Source of the DNA: Phoenix dactylifera
Lineage: Eukaryota; Streptophyta; Magnoliopsida; Arecales; Arecaceae
Assembly (NCBI RefSeq): GCF_009389715.1
Contig: NC_052401.1
Location: forward strand, 4,685,071 to 4,749,070
Direction: 5' to 3'
Length of the DNA: 64,000 nucleotides
The notes under the pieces are model-generated. The model did no database searches. It saw only the letters and a list, made by a program, of their open reading frames with translations, and was not told where the DNA came from. The first letter of the stretch is position 1. Each line of letters opens with the position of its first letter. Made by a program: the position numbers and the translations under genes. Of the stretch, positions 13,647 through 24,462 are shown piece by piece.

Positions 13647-13940
13647 CTTGGAGTTGAGGTCACGGCGGGCGAGGCGGGCTCTTCTAGGGTTCTTTGGTCG
13701 GGCGCTGGGTTCTTCCATCTCCGCCCTCGGTCCTCCGGAGGTCGGAACGGACGGCCCGGGTCGGCCGTCAGGAGCGCTCACCGGCGAAGAAGGGGAGGGT
13801 CTCTGGGGATCGGGAGGAGGGGACGGAGAGAACGAGGTGGGTTCGATCCTAGGGTTTCCTTCTTGGGGACGAGATTGGACGGAGAGAGAGAGAGGGGGAG
13901 CGAGGAAGGTGAGAGCGCTTAGTCGAACAAAAGACCATCC
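13647..13940 (-). other. Noncoding leader exon and promoter end of the FRS gene
   Basis: A GC-rich region ends in a donor (CTCCAAG then GTCCG) at 13647/13646. The matching acceptor is a GGATTAG directly before GACATGG at the start codon. The leader carries an AAACCCTAG telo-box-like motif on the minus strand at 13849-13857. The 5' end is estimated, not seen. Confidence 0.55.
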
Positions 13941-14049
13941 GTGACGGGACGCAATAAGGGCCACGGGGTGGTGAGAGCGAAGGAGAAAGCGACACGTTAG
14001 CTGGGTGAACTTTTGGGCGACGTAAGGGTTACCTCTGGGTTTTTTCAAT

Positions 14050-15400
14050 GGATCTATTTGTAGGCTAAAAATTGTACTCAGACCGCGTTTTCACCCAAGT
14101 GTTGAACCCACGGCTCTCAGTGTTGTGGGGCCCAGAGATGATTGAGGAAACATTACTTGAAATTAAAACTTGTTCAAGCTCCCTTATTCAAAGCATACGA
14201 AAGAGCATGAGCCTTCATCTCAAGAGTCTCGCCACCTCTAATAGAAACTACTTTAACTAGTCTTAGATAACAATATTGTTAATAATAATTTACCAATAAA
14301 AATTATTTCTTGGTGCGATGATAAAAAGTTTAAACTGATAAGCGCAAACAAGCTCAGTAATTCTTCTGCACTTACTTTGTATCAATTTAATAATTCTCTT
14401 TGTGTTGCATACAAAATCTATATTCAGTCCATAATTGAGATTTTAGAAGCAATATAATGATGATGTAACCTAGGACTAGCTATTAGTCAGTAGGGATGTT
14501 CCTCCGACCATCGGGACTCTGGTTGATGTGTTCGATCAAATTATTTCATAGGATCTTTCAACCATCTAGAAGAGCATAGTTTCGAAAAAGATTACAAACC
14601 TCACATGGCTTGCCATAAAAGATAAGATCTAGATAGAAGAAATTCCTAAAGAAAATGAAGTTTGATATGCTAGCTTGAGTTATCATTTGTACCCAAGCCT
14701 GACCAAGTCTACAAACCAAATTTTTTCCATTGTCGTTTGGATTTAACAATCTTACAATCTAAGCTTTAGAATGGCAACTTTGAAGTGGCCTATGACAAAC
14801 TTGTTTTGGCAATTGCTAGTCTATTTGGAAGGTGATGAGCATTCACATCTTCCTCAAATAAGCTAGTACGAATGCTCAACATCAAGCCTTGGCTCTGTTA
14901 TTGGAATGGGTTATCTTGGGTCCCTTTGAGAGCAAACATCAGTACTTAGTATTCTCAATCATTTGAAAGCCTTTGTCTTTTTTTACTTGGTCTCCCGTTA
15001 TGGTTGTCCTCGTTTTAGACTTTTTCTCGGGCGCAGACCCTCCTGGTTTCTTTATATTGTCTCAAGCAAGTGGAAACTCCACTTCCTTTTCTTTTCTTTA
15101 TTTCTGAGAAAAAATGGTTACTCTAGATTACAAGAAAATAGAAGAAGAAAATATATAAATTAGCAAAAAAACATACCATAAATTGCAAGTATAGCTAAGG
15201 CTATTGATCACATGGTTTAAGCAATGCAAGTTAGTGAATGCAGCTGGATGCGTTAACATATTTTGTTGGCATCATTTACTATTGTAATGAAAGCAAGTTT
15301 GTAAAATATTGTCACTTGTCCATCTGCAATATGTATAATGTATTCTCATCCTTGTTTTAACAAAAATGCATATTTAATACATTAGCCTTTACAAAGTAAG
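14050..15400. other. Intergenic DNA without recognisable genes
   Basis: AT-rich sequence between the FRS promoter and the LINE remnant. Only short open frames occur and none shows a domain. The part nearest the LINE could be decayed LINE sequence upstream of its RNase H region. Confidence 0.5.
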
Positions 15401-15469
15401 AAGCCTTTATAGGGTAGGACTTTCTCGGCTACTTGAAAGATTATTAGAGGAGCCCCATTACTGTTGGTA

Positions 15470-16190
15470 GGGGTATCAAGTGTGCTTATGTGGCATACCA
15501 TATTTGGTCAAACAAAAACACCCGTATTTTTGAAAACAGAAGGATGCATCCAAGGATCGTGATGGACAAGGCATTTCTACGTGCTACTGAAATCACTCAG
15601 TTTATTACTCTGATTTCATCTAGGACGGTTAGGGACATCTGGAACTCCCATTTAGCTTTTGCAGCGACTCATGTGATTTTTGTCTTCTGGGAACCTCCAC
15701 TCTCGTGCTTTCTCAAGGTGAATTTTGACGGTAGTGTAACTGATTGCTGGAGGGGTCCCAACTCTAGACTAATCGCTACCGAAGATCCATGTATTTTTGA
15801 CACGACTATCCTTAGAGCAGAGCTGAGAGCCGTCTGGGAAGGCCTTACTTATGAGAGGCTCATCCTGAGTGTGGACAGTATCCACCTTAAAGGAGATCCA
15901 CCACGGTGATCAAGTGGATACAGGGTCTACACAAGATTGGCGATGGTCACCCGCTGTTGCTAGACATCTACAGGCTGTCGAGAGGTTGTGGTACATTTTG
16001 GGACACTCACATCCACTGTGAGGCGAATAGAGCAGTCGATTGGATCACCTCCTTCGTTGCTCAGCATTCAAGTAGGATCCTCTCGGAGAATCACAAAACT
16101 GCCCCTCTTCTCCGTCATTTTTTTTCTGACTTTTTTGGTTGTACTCATAATAGATTAATATGAGTCACCGTTGTTAAAAAAAAAAATTAT
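15470..16190 (+). mobile_element. 5'-truncated LINE (non-LTR retrotransposon) 3' end with RNase H domain
   Basis: Two overlapping frames (about 15472-15909 and 15900-16163) together show the RNase H-like domain common at the end of plant LINE ORF2. Visible are VNFDGSV (first acidic residue), ILRAELRAVWEGL (Glu), LILSVDS (Asp) and HCEANRAVDWIT (the His/Asn segment). The upstream AYHIWSNKNTRIFENR segment is typical of the linker before it. A frameshift near 15890-15905 separates the Asp motif from VIKWIQGLH. A poly(A) run at about 16175-16186 follows the stop, as expected for target-primed insertion. The copy is dead: it lacks the reverse transcriptase and endonuclease parts. Confidence 0.8.
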
Positions 16191-16199
16191 TAGGCAATA

Positions 16200-17330
16200 T
16201 TCATCATATGGCCACCATCACGGCATCATACCAACATGATATCTGTTCATGCCTCTCGTGACATGTGTCATGAGTGCACCATACCAAAACACTACTGCCT
16301 ACACATATTTCCTTTAGGTATCCCTTTCCCAAACCAAAACATATCCCAAATGATCCATGTCCTAGAGAAGAGAAATAAGAGGAGGGTGCTAGCTAAAAAC
16401 TATCGTGATGGTCTTTGTTTTCTGCTTTCTATTTTTTTGGAAAATAAAATTGTAAAAATAGAGATATCAAGATGGTCTTTGTTTCATGCTTTCTATTTTT
16501 CCCCCTATCTTTTTAAAATTTAACTTTACTATTTTCTAAAAAATAAAAATAAAATTTTTCTACATCCAGTATTTTTCATAAAATCATGTTTTTACTAAAC
16601 TATCATTCTTTCTATCACCATCGTCATCACCTCTACTATCATAGCAATTGTTGTCTCCGCCACTACCTCCACTTCCACTCTCTACTAATTGCCACTTTCA
16701 TCATACTATCATCTCTATCATTGGATCTACCATATTGTCGGCATTCTCACCACCACTATTACCTTCAGTGCCACATCTTCCACTATATAGCCATTATTGT
16801 TGCCACCAACATCATCACCATATCGCAATCATCTCATAACCAATACCACTTGCATTTTCGCTACTTCCATCATTATTGCCATCATACTTGATGTAGCCTA
16901 AATTTGACGCTCAATTATAGCCTAACACATGGCACACGAGAAATCTATTTTAATCGGACTCAAACTTTTGGACGAATTTAGATAAGGAAAGTTAGAAGTT
17001 CCTAGAAAATTCATCAAAAGAATGTTTCCAATAAATACAGTTTGTTCTTACATATCTCTACTACCGATTTTCTAAATTAGTCCCTTTTTTTATAGCTATT
17101 CTCTCTATGACTCTAAGGTGGTGTTTGATAACCCAAATGAGATTATTGAGGCGATCTTAGATCACTGATGATCCTTATCTCAGGGTAATATGATTTTTGA
17201 TGATTTAAGAACACTGCATTTGGTATACTATAGTGACTAAAGATTTTCAGGTTTTCATGAGTAAGCTGTTTGGTATTTCATGGAAACTCAAGATCACTCA
17301 CTATATAATACTAAAACCACTCCTGATATA
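16200..17330. other. Intergenic DNA with CAT/CCA triplet-rich low-complexity block
   Basis: About 16586-16890 is enriched in CAC, CAT and CTA triplets on the plus strand and translates to His/Tyr/Ser-rich nonsense. It is low-complexity sequence, not a gene. No other feature is evident. Confidence 0.6.
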
Positions 17331-17760
17331 TATTTACCAATCATATATAATATATATTATAATAAATATTAATAAATATTAGTATATATTAATATATTAA
17401 TTATTAATATATTCCACAATCAATCCTATAAAGATATATTAATTATTATTATAGAATTAATAGTTTTATTTGTACTTATAATATTATTATTTTTTAATAC
17501 TAATAATTATTTTGATTAGAAAAATAAGACAAATAGAAGCAATATATTAAATACTTTCATTATATAAATATAAAATATAATAATATAGTTCTACTATAAT
17601 TGAAAAATATCATTGAATAATAATTTGATAATAATATAATTAATAATACATTATAATATAATATATCTCATAAATATAATATATACAATATCAATATAAT
17701 ATAATATTTTATATATTATATTGATATAATATATTAATGGTATATTAATATACCATATTT
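17330..17760. repeat. AT-only low-complexity tract
   Basis: About 430 bases of nearly pure A/T, dominated by TATAAT and ATTAAT words. It lies between flanks that look like a DNA transposon (GGTGTTTGATAACC near 17122 and ATCACTG motifs near 17165 and 17810). The flanks do not form a convincing inverted pair, so the element is not classified. Confidence 0.6.
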
Positions 17761-18045
17761 TTTTTTGCTGGACTAAAAAGTATTTTTGTTCTCAATTTTT
17801 CAACTCAAGATCACTGCTCTGGAGTGTTCTTCCTTAAGAACGAGTATTCTATCACTGAGTTAGGTGGTGATATGAGAAGTGGAGGTAATTTGGAATCACT
17901 ACTATATTATCTGGTCTTCAGGCCTCGGCTCTTTGGTTACTAATAAAATCCCTATCCTTGGGCATCATGTAAGGGTGGGTTTTATGGTACGCTTCTTCGC
18001 TCACGCGCATTGCACGCGTCTCCCCTACCTGTCGCTTTAATACTT

Positions 18046-18245
18046 ACGCCGTCACACGTGCGATTGGGCGTAATTTTTATCTAGCCTTAGCAAGAATCCT
18101 CGATTCTTCGGTTCTTCCCTTCTCATCTCCACCCCTCCACCAATCTAAACGCCGTCACACGTGCGATTGAGCGTACTTTTTATCTAGCCTTAACAGTCTC
18201 CCTCGATTCTTCCCTTCTCTTCTCCACCCGTCCCCCAGTCTCCGC
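18046..18245 (+). promoter_or_regulatory. Tandemly duplicated promoter/leader segment of eIF2 gamma with G-boxes
   Basis: A 103-base unit starting ACGCCGTCACACGTGCGATT occurs at 18046 and again at 18149. Each copy has a CACGTG G-box (18055-18060 and 18158-18163), the block TTTTTATCTAGCCTTA, and a pyrimidine-rich TCGATTCTTCCCTTCTC tail. The second copy runs straight into the noncoding first exon, so each unit may carry its own start-site region. Confidence 0.75.
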
Positions 18246-18506
18246 CTCCGACGCCTCCTGCATCGCCTCCGATCCCTCGCTCTCTTCGATCGAAAGATCG
18301 CCGCCGCCGCCCTCCTCCCCTCTCTCGAGGATCCCCGCGGTCTCCGATCTCGGTGAGCTCCCTCTTCTCTCCCGGCCCCCGTCCATCCCATAGGCCCGAA
18401 CCCCGTAGCCGGCGAGAATGTTCTTGACGGAACCCTTCCTCACAACAGACCCTCACCCTAGCCTTGACACCATTCCTTCCCTAGCGGATGCCTCCGTCTT
18501 CTCCCG
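18190..18506 (+). other. Noncoding first exon (5' UTR) of eIF2 gamma
   Basis: A GC- and pyrimidine-rich segment ends in CTTCTCCCG followed by the donor GTGAGGCGG at about 18507. The next exon begins after an acceptor at 19501, and its ATG is at 19531. The transcription start is not defined by the sequence; the left limit given here is a guess inside the second repeat unit. Confidence 0.55.
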
Positions 18507-19530
18507 GTGAGGCGGTGAACTCTCGTCCTCCACACAGCTTGTTTCTGGTTGACCTCTCCCTTTCTTTTACGCTTTCTTTCTTTCTTTTCTGTTTTTCCTT
18601 TTTGTTTTTGAAGTATTGATTCTTGGATCTTCTTGTCTGGTTCGATTGATACTATGATCTGCTTGGTTATGCCGCGATCTCCATGATATGAATGTATTTT
18701 ATGTTTTTATTTGAATTTATTCTCGCAAGTCAAGCTTTCGTTGGTTCTTGATGGAATTAAGTTTTTTAAGTTAACAAGGATGAATTGGCATAGGAGAGGA
18801 TATTGTCTTTACTGTGTATCTTATCTGTTCCAGATTCGTCTTATTTCCATTGACTGCCAATAATTAACCAAGGTTTTGGGCTAAGCAGTTTTGTGTGCTT
18901 TTGTTGTCACCCCATGAAATCTGGTTAAACTGCTGATGTATGCAGTTGACTGTACGATACCTTAGAAGCACCTTCCCACTTCGCGAAATGAATTTTAAAT
19001 ATTTCCATATATAGGGATTTTGTAAAAAGAAATTTATGTTTCAAAAATGCAGTCAGAATATAGCGTTATGTTTCTGCCCAAATAACAAATTACAAAACTA
19101 GAGTTCTTAATGCTAATTCTATTTCAATGTGGAAGTTTGATGATTCTAAAGCATTGCTCTTTGGTTCAAAACAAATTCCTACGAAGTAATATTTAAGTCC
19201 TTGATGGAGGTAATGTGATACAACATAAGAAAGCCAGAATTCTGATCCTTCTTTAGGTCGTATTACTTTATAGTCTATAAATTATTAGCCACTTGATGAA
19301 AACCTAACTAATTCATTGTACATTAATCAGTAATGGTATAAGCATATAACGTATCTATCAAGATGAATTTATCCATTGTTATAGTTGATGGCCTTTTGTT
19401 TCCTGAGGAAGGGTAGGAGCTTCCTTAGATCTTCAGAATGGAAGCATATTGCTTGTGTATGACAGCTCTGTATGCGACATATTACTATTTTCCCATTTCA
19501 GGCTTTAGAGGTACATTACCTGCCGCAAAA

Positions 19531-22500
19531 ATGTCTCGTAAAGGATTAATGGAGCAGGATCTAAGTAAGCTTGACGTGACAAAACTGCATCCATTGTCGC
19601 CAGAAGTTATTTCACGTCAAGCTACAATTAATATTGGTAAGATTGTTTCTGGATTACTTCAATTGTTAAACACATTCATTTCTCTAAAAAGAACAGTGTT
19701 TTTTTACTTTGGTTTTGCTTCTCAGATTTCTGTTGCCTAAATTTTGATCCTATCTCTGAATAAATATTTTATTAATACACTTCTTATGTTTCCTTTCCTT
19801 ATTTTTTAATTGAATAATAATTTCCATTTTAGAGGACTAGTTTGTGAACAACTACCAGAACGGAAGAATTGAGATTTCTAAGATTTTGGTATTGGGATCA
19901 AGTTTTTGAGGTCGTGGTTAATATAGTAAACCTTGATTTGCTTCCATATCAAGTCAGTGATTCGAATATTTATTAACTAAAACATCATTTTAAGATTCTA
20001 AATGGCTTATTAGGAAATCTCTGTTGATATTTTGATCTTATGTGATCCTGTATAATATGGGCTGAGATATAAGTTATAGTGTGTTACGCCCCGATCCGAG
20101 ATCACGAGCCAGGGTCATGGCAACTGCCGCATACTCATAGAGAACCTTCCCACAAACATGCGAGATATCTCAACAAGATATCATGAACTTGCAGCGGAAT
20201 AACCTTAAATAATAATGTGCAAACTTTATTTCAGTAACTAACTCAAATTTAAATGTCTCATAATTCTAACAATATTCTAAGATAACACATAAATTTAAAT
20301 AAACTCTAATCTAGGATAATCTGTGCCAAAGTTCTACTAGCCGCTCTCTCATATTGAACCCCGAGCAGGCTAGTTTTGTGAATCTGTAAAAATAAAAAAT
20401 CATTAATGAGCTAGATGATCACTTTAGTTAAATAAATTAGGCAATCAAATAGATAGTAATTTGCAGAAAATAAGCATATATGTAGTACTAACATGCGAAC
20501 CAAACTTTTTTTTTTAAAAAAAATAAATTTTTGTTCATGGATTCTAATTCTTTCAAATATTCAATTCATCTTATCTACTTTGGACTATGACCACATTTTT
20601 TCTATGGCAATGTCATAACACCGCGCATCTTTTTGCGGTGAGCTACACATCATCTTACAGTAAAGTCTTTTAGGGCCGCCATCCGCTTGCGGTATGCCAC
20701 ATATCTTCTTGCGACACAACCTTCAGAACAAATCAAATGCCAACGTAGTATCCCCCATTAGCGGGTCCTTAACATAGCAGATTGAAATTCAAATAGCTTT
20801 AGGGTTTCATATTTCAATTTGATAGAAATATCGAAAATCATGCAGTGTCAAAATCGATCAATCATATCCATAATAAGATCATGTCATCATAATATTCCAA
20901 AATAAACATATTCAGTAATATTATAATGCTCATCAAATTCATGCATCATGAATAATACTAGTCAAAAGTTATGAATATATTAATTTTATAGTTCCTGGTA
21001 AATTTAGAAAAAGTGAAACATTGCTTATCTTGCGAGTGATTCTGAACTACTAGTCCAATCAATCTTGAGAATCCTCCTCATATTCTGATATTTAAAAATT
21101 ATATACTGATCAAAATTTTATCATGATTATTTGAAAAATAAAATTTCTAATTCCAACACCCTCATAGGGTTGACCTAGCGGAAGTGTCCAACATTTCGGT
21201 CGGTCTTGATCAAAGCGAAATTCATCCGATCATGCTCAGACTAGGATATAGGTGGTTCGATAAAATCGGGGGTGACCAATTTTAACAGTGTCCATAAGAG
21301 GCCAAAGTGGAGGCTGGCACGCTGCCAGACGACAATGGATCAGGGCTTTGCTTCAGAATTGATCCAAAATCACTAAGAAGAGTATCTTACTGGATCTAAT
21401 ATCCTTAGAGAAAGAGAGTAGAGAGAGAAAGTCTAGGTAGAGAGAATCAAGTGAGAGAAAGGAAGGGAAAGAGAGAGAGAGAAGAGAGAAAGAGAGAGAA
21501 CAGAGCCTCTCTTTCTAGCCAAGGAAGAGGGAAAGAGGGAAGATGGGTGGCTAGGTGCCTAGGGTCAAAGGACCCATGCCGGCCAATCGGCGGCCAGAAG
21601 CGCCAAAACTCACCTAAAAATAGGGGTTTCGACCCCTTAAACTATGGAACCATGACATCCCACCAGTCGTAACTTCGGCCATGGCCACAAGCCGCCGCAA
21701 AGAAACGGAGTGAGGCTTCGACGACAAGCACCTATGGCGGAACCTGCCGAAAACAAGAAGAAACAGGGGTTGGTCTATCGAAACAGGGGAAACAAGGCTT
21801 CGCTCCTTGTAATCTAAAATCCGGCAATCACCGGCTAGCATCGAGACTCCAAAGAGCCCGGAAGAAAGATGAGAAAAGTGGGTCGAAGATCGCTAGATCC
21901 TTACCTGGTTTCCGATGGCATTTGGTTGTGGCGACGATGCACTCGGCGATCGAAGTTCGGAGAGAAAACCGAAGAGAACTCTGGAGGTGAGCTCTGATCG
22001 AGGATGAAATCTCCAGTGGGTGATAGAGAAATTAGGGAGGGCCTCTAAATTAACTCGGTCGCGATCGGAATCCGGTTAGAGTAGGATTCCGTTCGACGAT
22101 CACAAGGAGGAAGAACCTCCCATCGGGCTTAATACTGTATGCATGGACCAACACTTATTTTGAGTCTAAATTTAAAACTGCTACTTGATCTTATCTTCAG
22201 GCTCATTATTGTTCTAATACAAAAAAAAGGAAGCCTTTCAGTAGTATACAACTTAATTGACAAATGAGTAGGGGTGGCAAAAACTGATCCAAGTCTGACC
22301 TGACTCGATACTGTTTGGCTGGGTTTTGGTTGGCTATGGGGTCGAACTTTTAGACTTGGACTTTAAATGGGTTAATTATGGCTTAAAACCTCGATCCAAC
22401 TCAGGTCCTAAGGAAAGGGTGGGGCTTTATTTGGGTAGGCCAGTTTATGTTGGATGTGGTTATGACCTTGGGTTAAGGATTCAAAGAATTGTTAATTTAC

Positions 22501-24424
22501 CATGAGAATGAGTTGCAAAGAGATGCAAGGGTTGGGTTAAGCATCTCTGCATGGGTAGAGTGTGCTGAGTAGAACGGGTTAGGGGTCGATTTGGTTGGAT
22601 TGGGTTATAGGGGTCAACCTATGTGCAAGGCATTGGTTGAGAGGCAGCATAATGTCAGGATGGGTCAGGTAGGGGTCGAGGTTTCATATAATTCTGTCCC
22701 AACTTGACCCAACCTAATCCATTGTCATACTCGAAGAGTAGTAAATACGCATTGTATGATGTCATCAACTTGCGAATTGGTACCACTTGGTAATTTGATG
22801 GTATAATGTTGCATTAACTCTTAGTAAACAAAGGATGTGAGGTCTGTGTACCTCTTTCATTTGTTACTTGTATAGAAGTTGGATAACATGCTCCATCTTT
22901 TTCTAGCAAGTCAGATGGTTGCTTAAAAGTAGCAACAATTAGCTGTAAAATGCAAATGTGGAGACTACATATTGCTCCAAATGACATTTGATAACTGGAT
23001 CATTACTTTGTATTTTTTAAAGATAACTGGAGCCATTATTTGGTTATGACATACAGTATCTTTTTGTTCTTTAATGTTTGGGAGCATGGAATCCAAATAA
23101 TTATAAGATGGATAAAAAAGCAAGAACAGTGTTTAAGATGTCCTGTCTAAATGTTATTGTTTGTAGATATGAACAACTGGTCATGTATGTGTTTGTGGAA
23201 ATGTTATTTTACATATCAGGTTTTGTTTAATATTAGATACATTTAAGCTGCACAGGGAAATCTAGAGAATTCCTTTCTTTCTCTAAAGCTTACTTTAGAG
23301 GAAGAAGCTCCATGGAAAATCTAATTGGCTGCTAGCGCCACATGCCACTCCCATGCTTGGGCCATCTGACCTAGTTTTGCACCACCTTGAGTTATATGCT
23401 TGCCTGGAGAAAGGTTTCAATGCTCTTCTGCATCCTTGCCCAAGGCCCTGGTCCTTTCTTAGCTTTGGCCATAGTCAACCTGCCAGAGTATCCCTCACCA
23501 AGTATTTCCCACGGTCCTCACAACCTAAGAGCAATGCCGGTTTGTACACTGGATCCAATCAACAGGAGATGGGCATCATTTGTTTGATTTTTCCATGAGT
23601 TGTAGCAAAGGTGGAGTTGAAGGTAATGTAATTTCCATGGATAATGAGGATTTTGGTATTATTCTCATGGTCTTCAGCCTGATTGATGACCAAAAGTAGT
23701 TGGAGAAGAGGCGACTATCTTGTGGTGCAGGATGTCTATAACCCCCAACCATGAACCCCTTTATGCTGTTCTATTATAGTTTATGCTGTCTTAAGTAAAC
23801 TGGGTCAAGCTTTGTGTCCCAAAACGGTAATGCCCTGGTGTGGGCAATGTTGGTTGTCAATGGGCCTACCATCTGAGAGCAGCTTGGCCGAACAAGGCTG
23901 AGGCGGTGAGGGAGGCACGCAAGAATATCCACAGATTTCTGATATGTTTCACAATACCCCCCCCCCAAAAAAAAAAAAAAAAAAAAAAAACAATTGGATT
24001 GATTTTGGAAGAGCTTTAAAAGTTTGAATTCGAGTCGAAACCTTTTTGCCTCTTTCCTAAACAGGATGTCAATATTCAGTATTCATGTTGTAATTAAATA
24101 GCATGCTGTTAAATCATGAATCTATTGCTAAAGGTTTCTTTGGGTCCTAGCTGCAATGTGTTGGAGAAAGGTCCAGAAGCTTAAATTGACGTTTGATGTT
24201 TTCTAACCAGTTTAGTTCAGCATTATCCTTTTGTATTGATGTCACTAACTAACAAAATTTATACCTATTTGCTAGAATTTCTATTGAAATATATGTGTTC
24301 TCTTTTTTCCAAATTTGTTTGCAAGATCTTTTCTGTTTTATACGTCTTGAATATTCTTTTGTTAGATTCTGGTAAACTGGTGAATGCCTTCTCTTTGAAA
24401 ATTATTGCTTACATCTTCATAAAA

Positions 24425-24462
<38 letters not shown>

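Noticed and set aside
13518-14048. 176-codon frame upstream of FRS
   Set aside because: GC-rich, Pro/Ser/Arg-biased sequence overlapping the leader exon and its donor site; no domain.
17110-17960. AT-rich region as a DNA transposon
   Set aside because: The TTTGG-type end motifs are in the same rather than inverted orientation and no target duplication was found.
18155-18456. Arg/Gly-rich frames on the minus strand at the eIF2 gamma leader
   Set aside because: They are the complement of a pyrimidine- and GC-rich 5' UTR exon.
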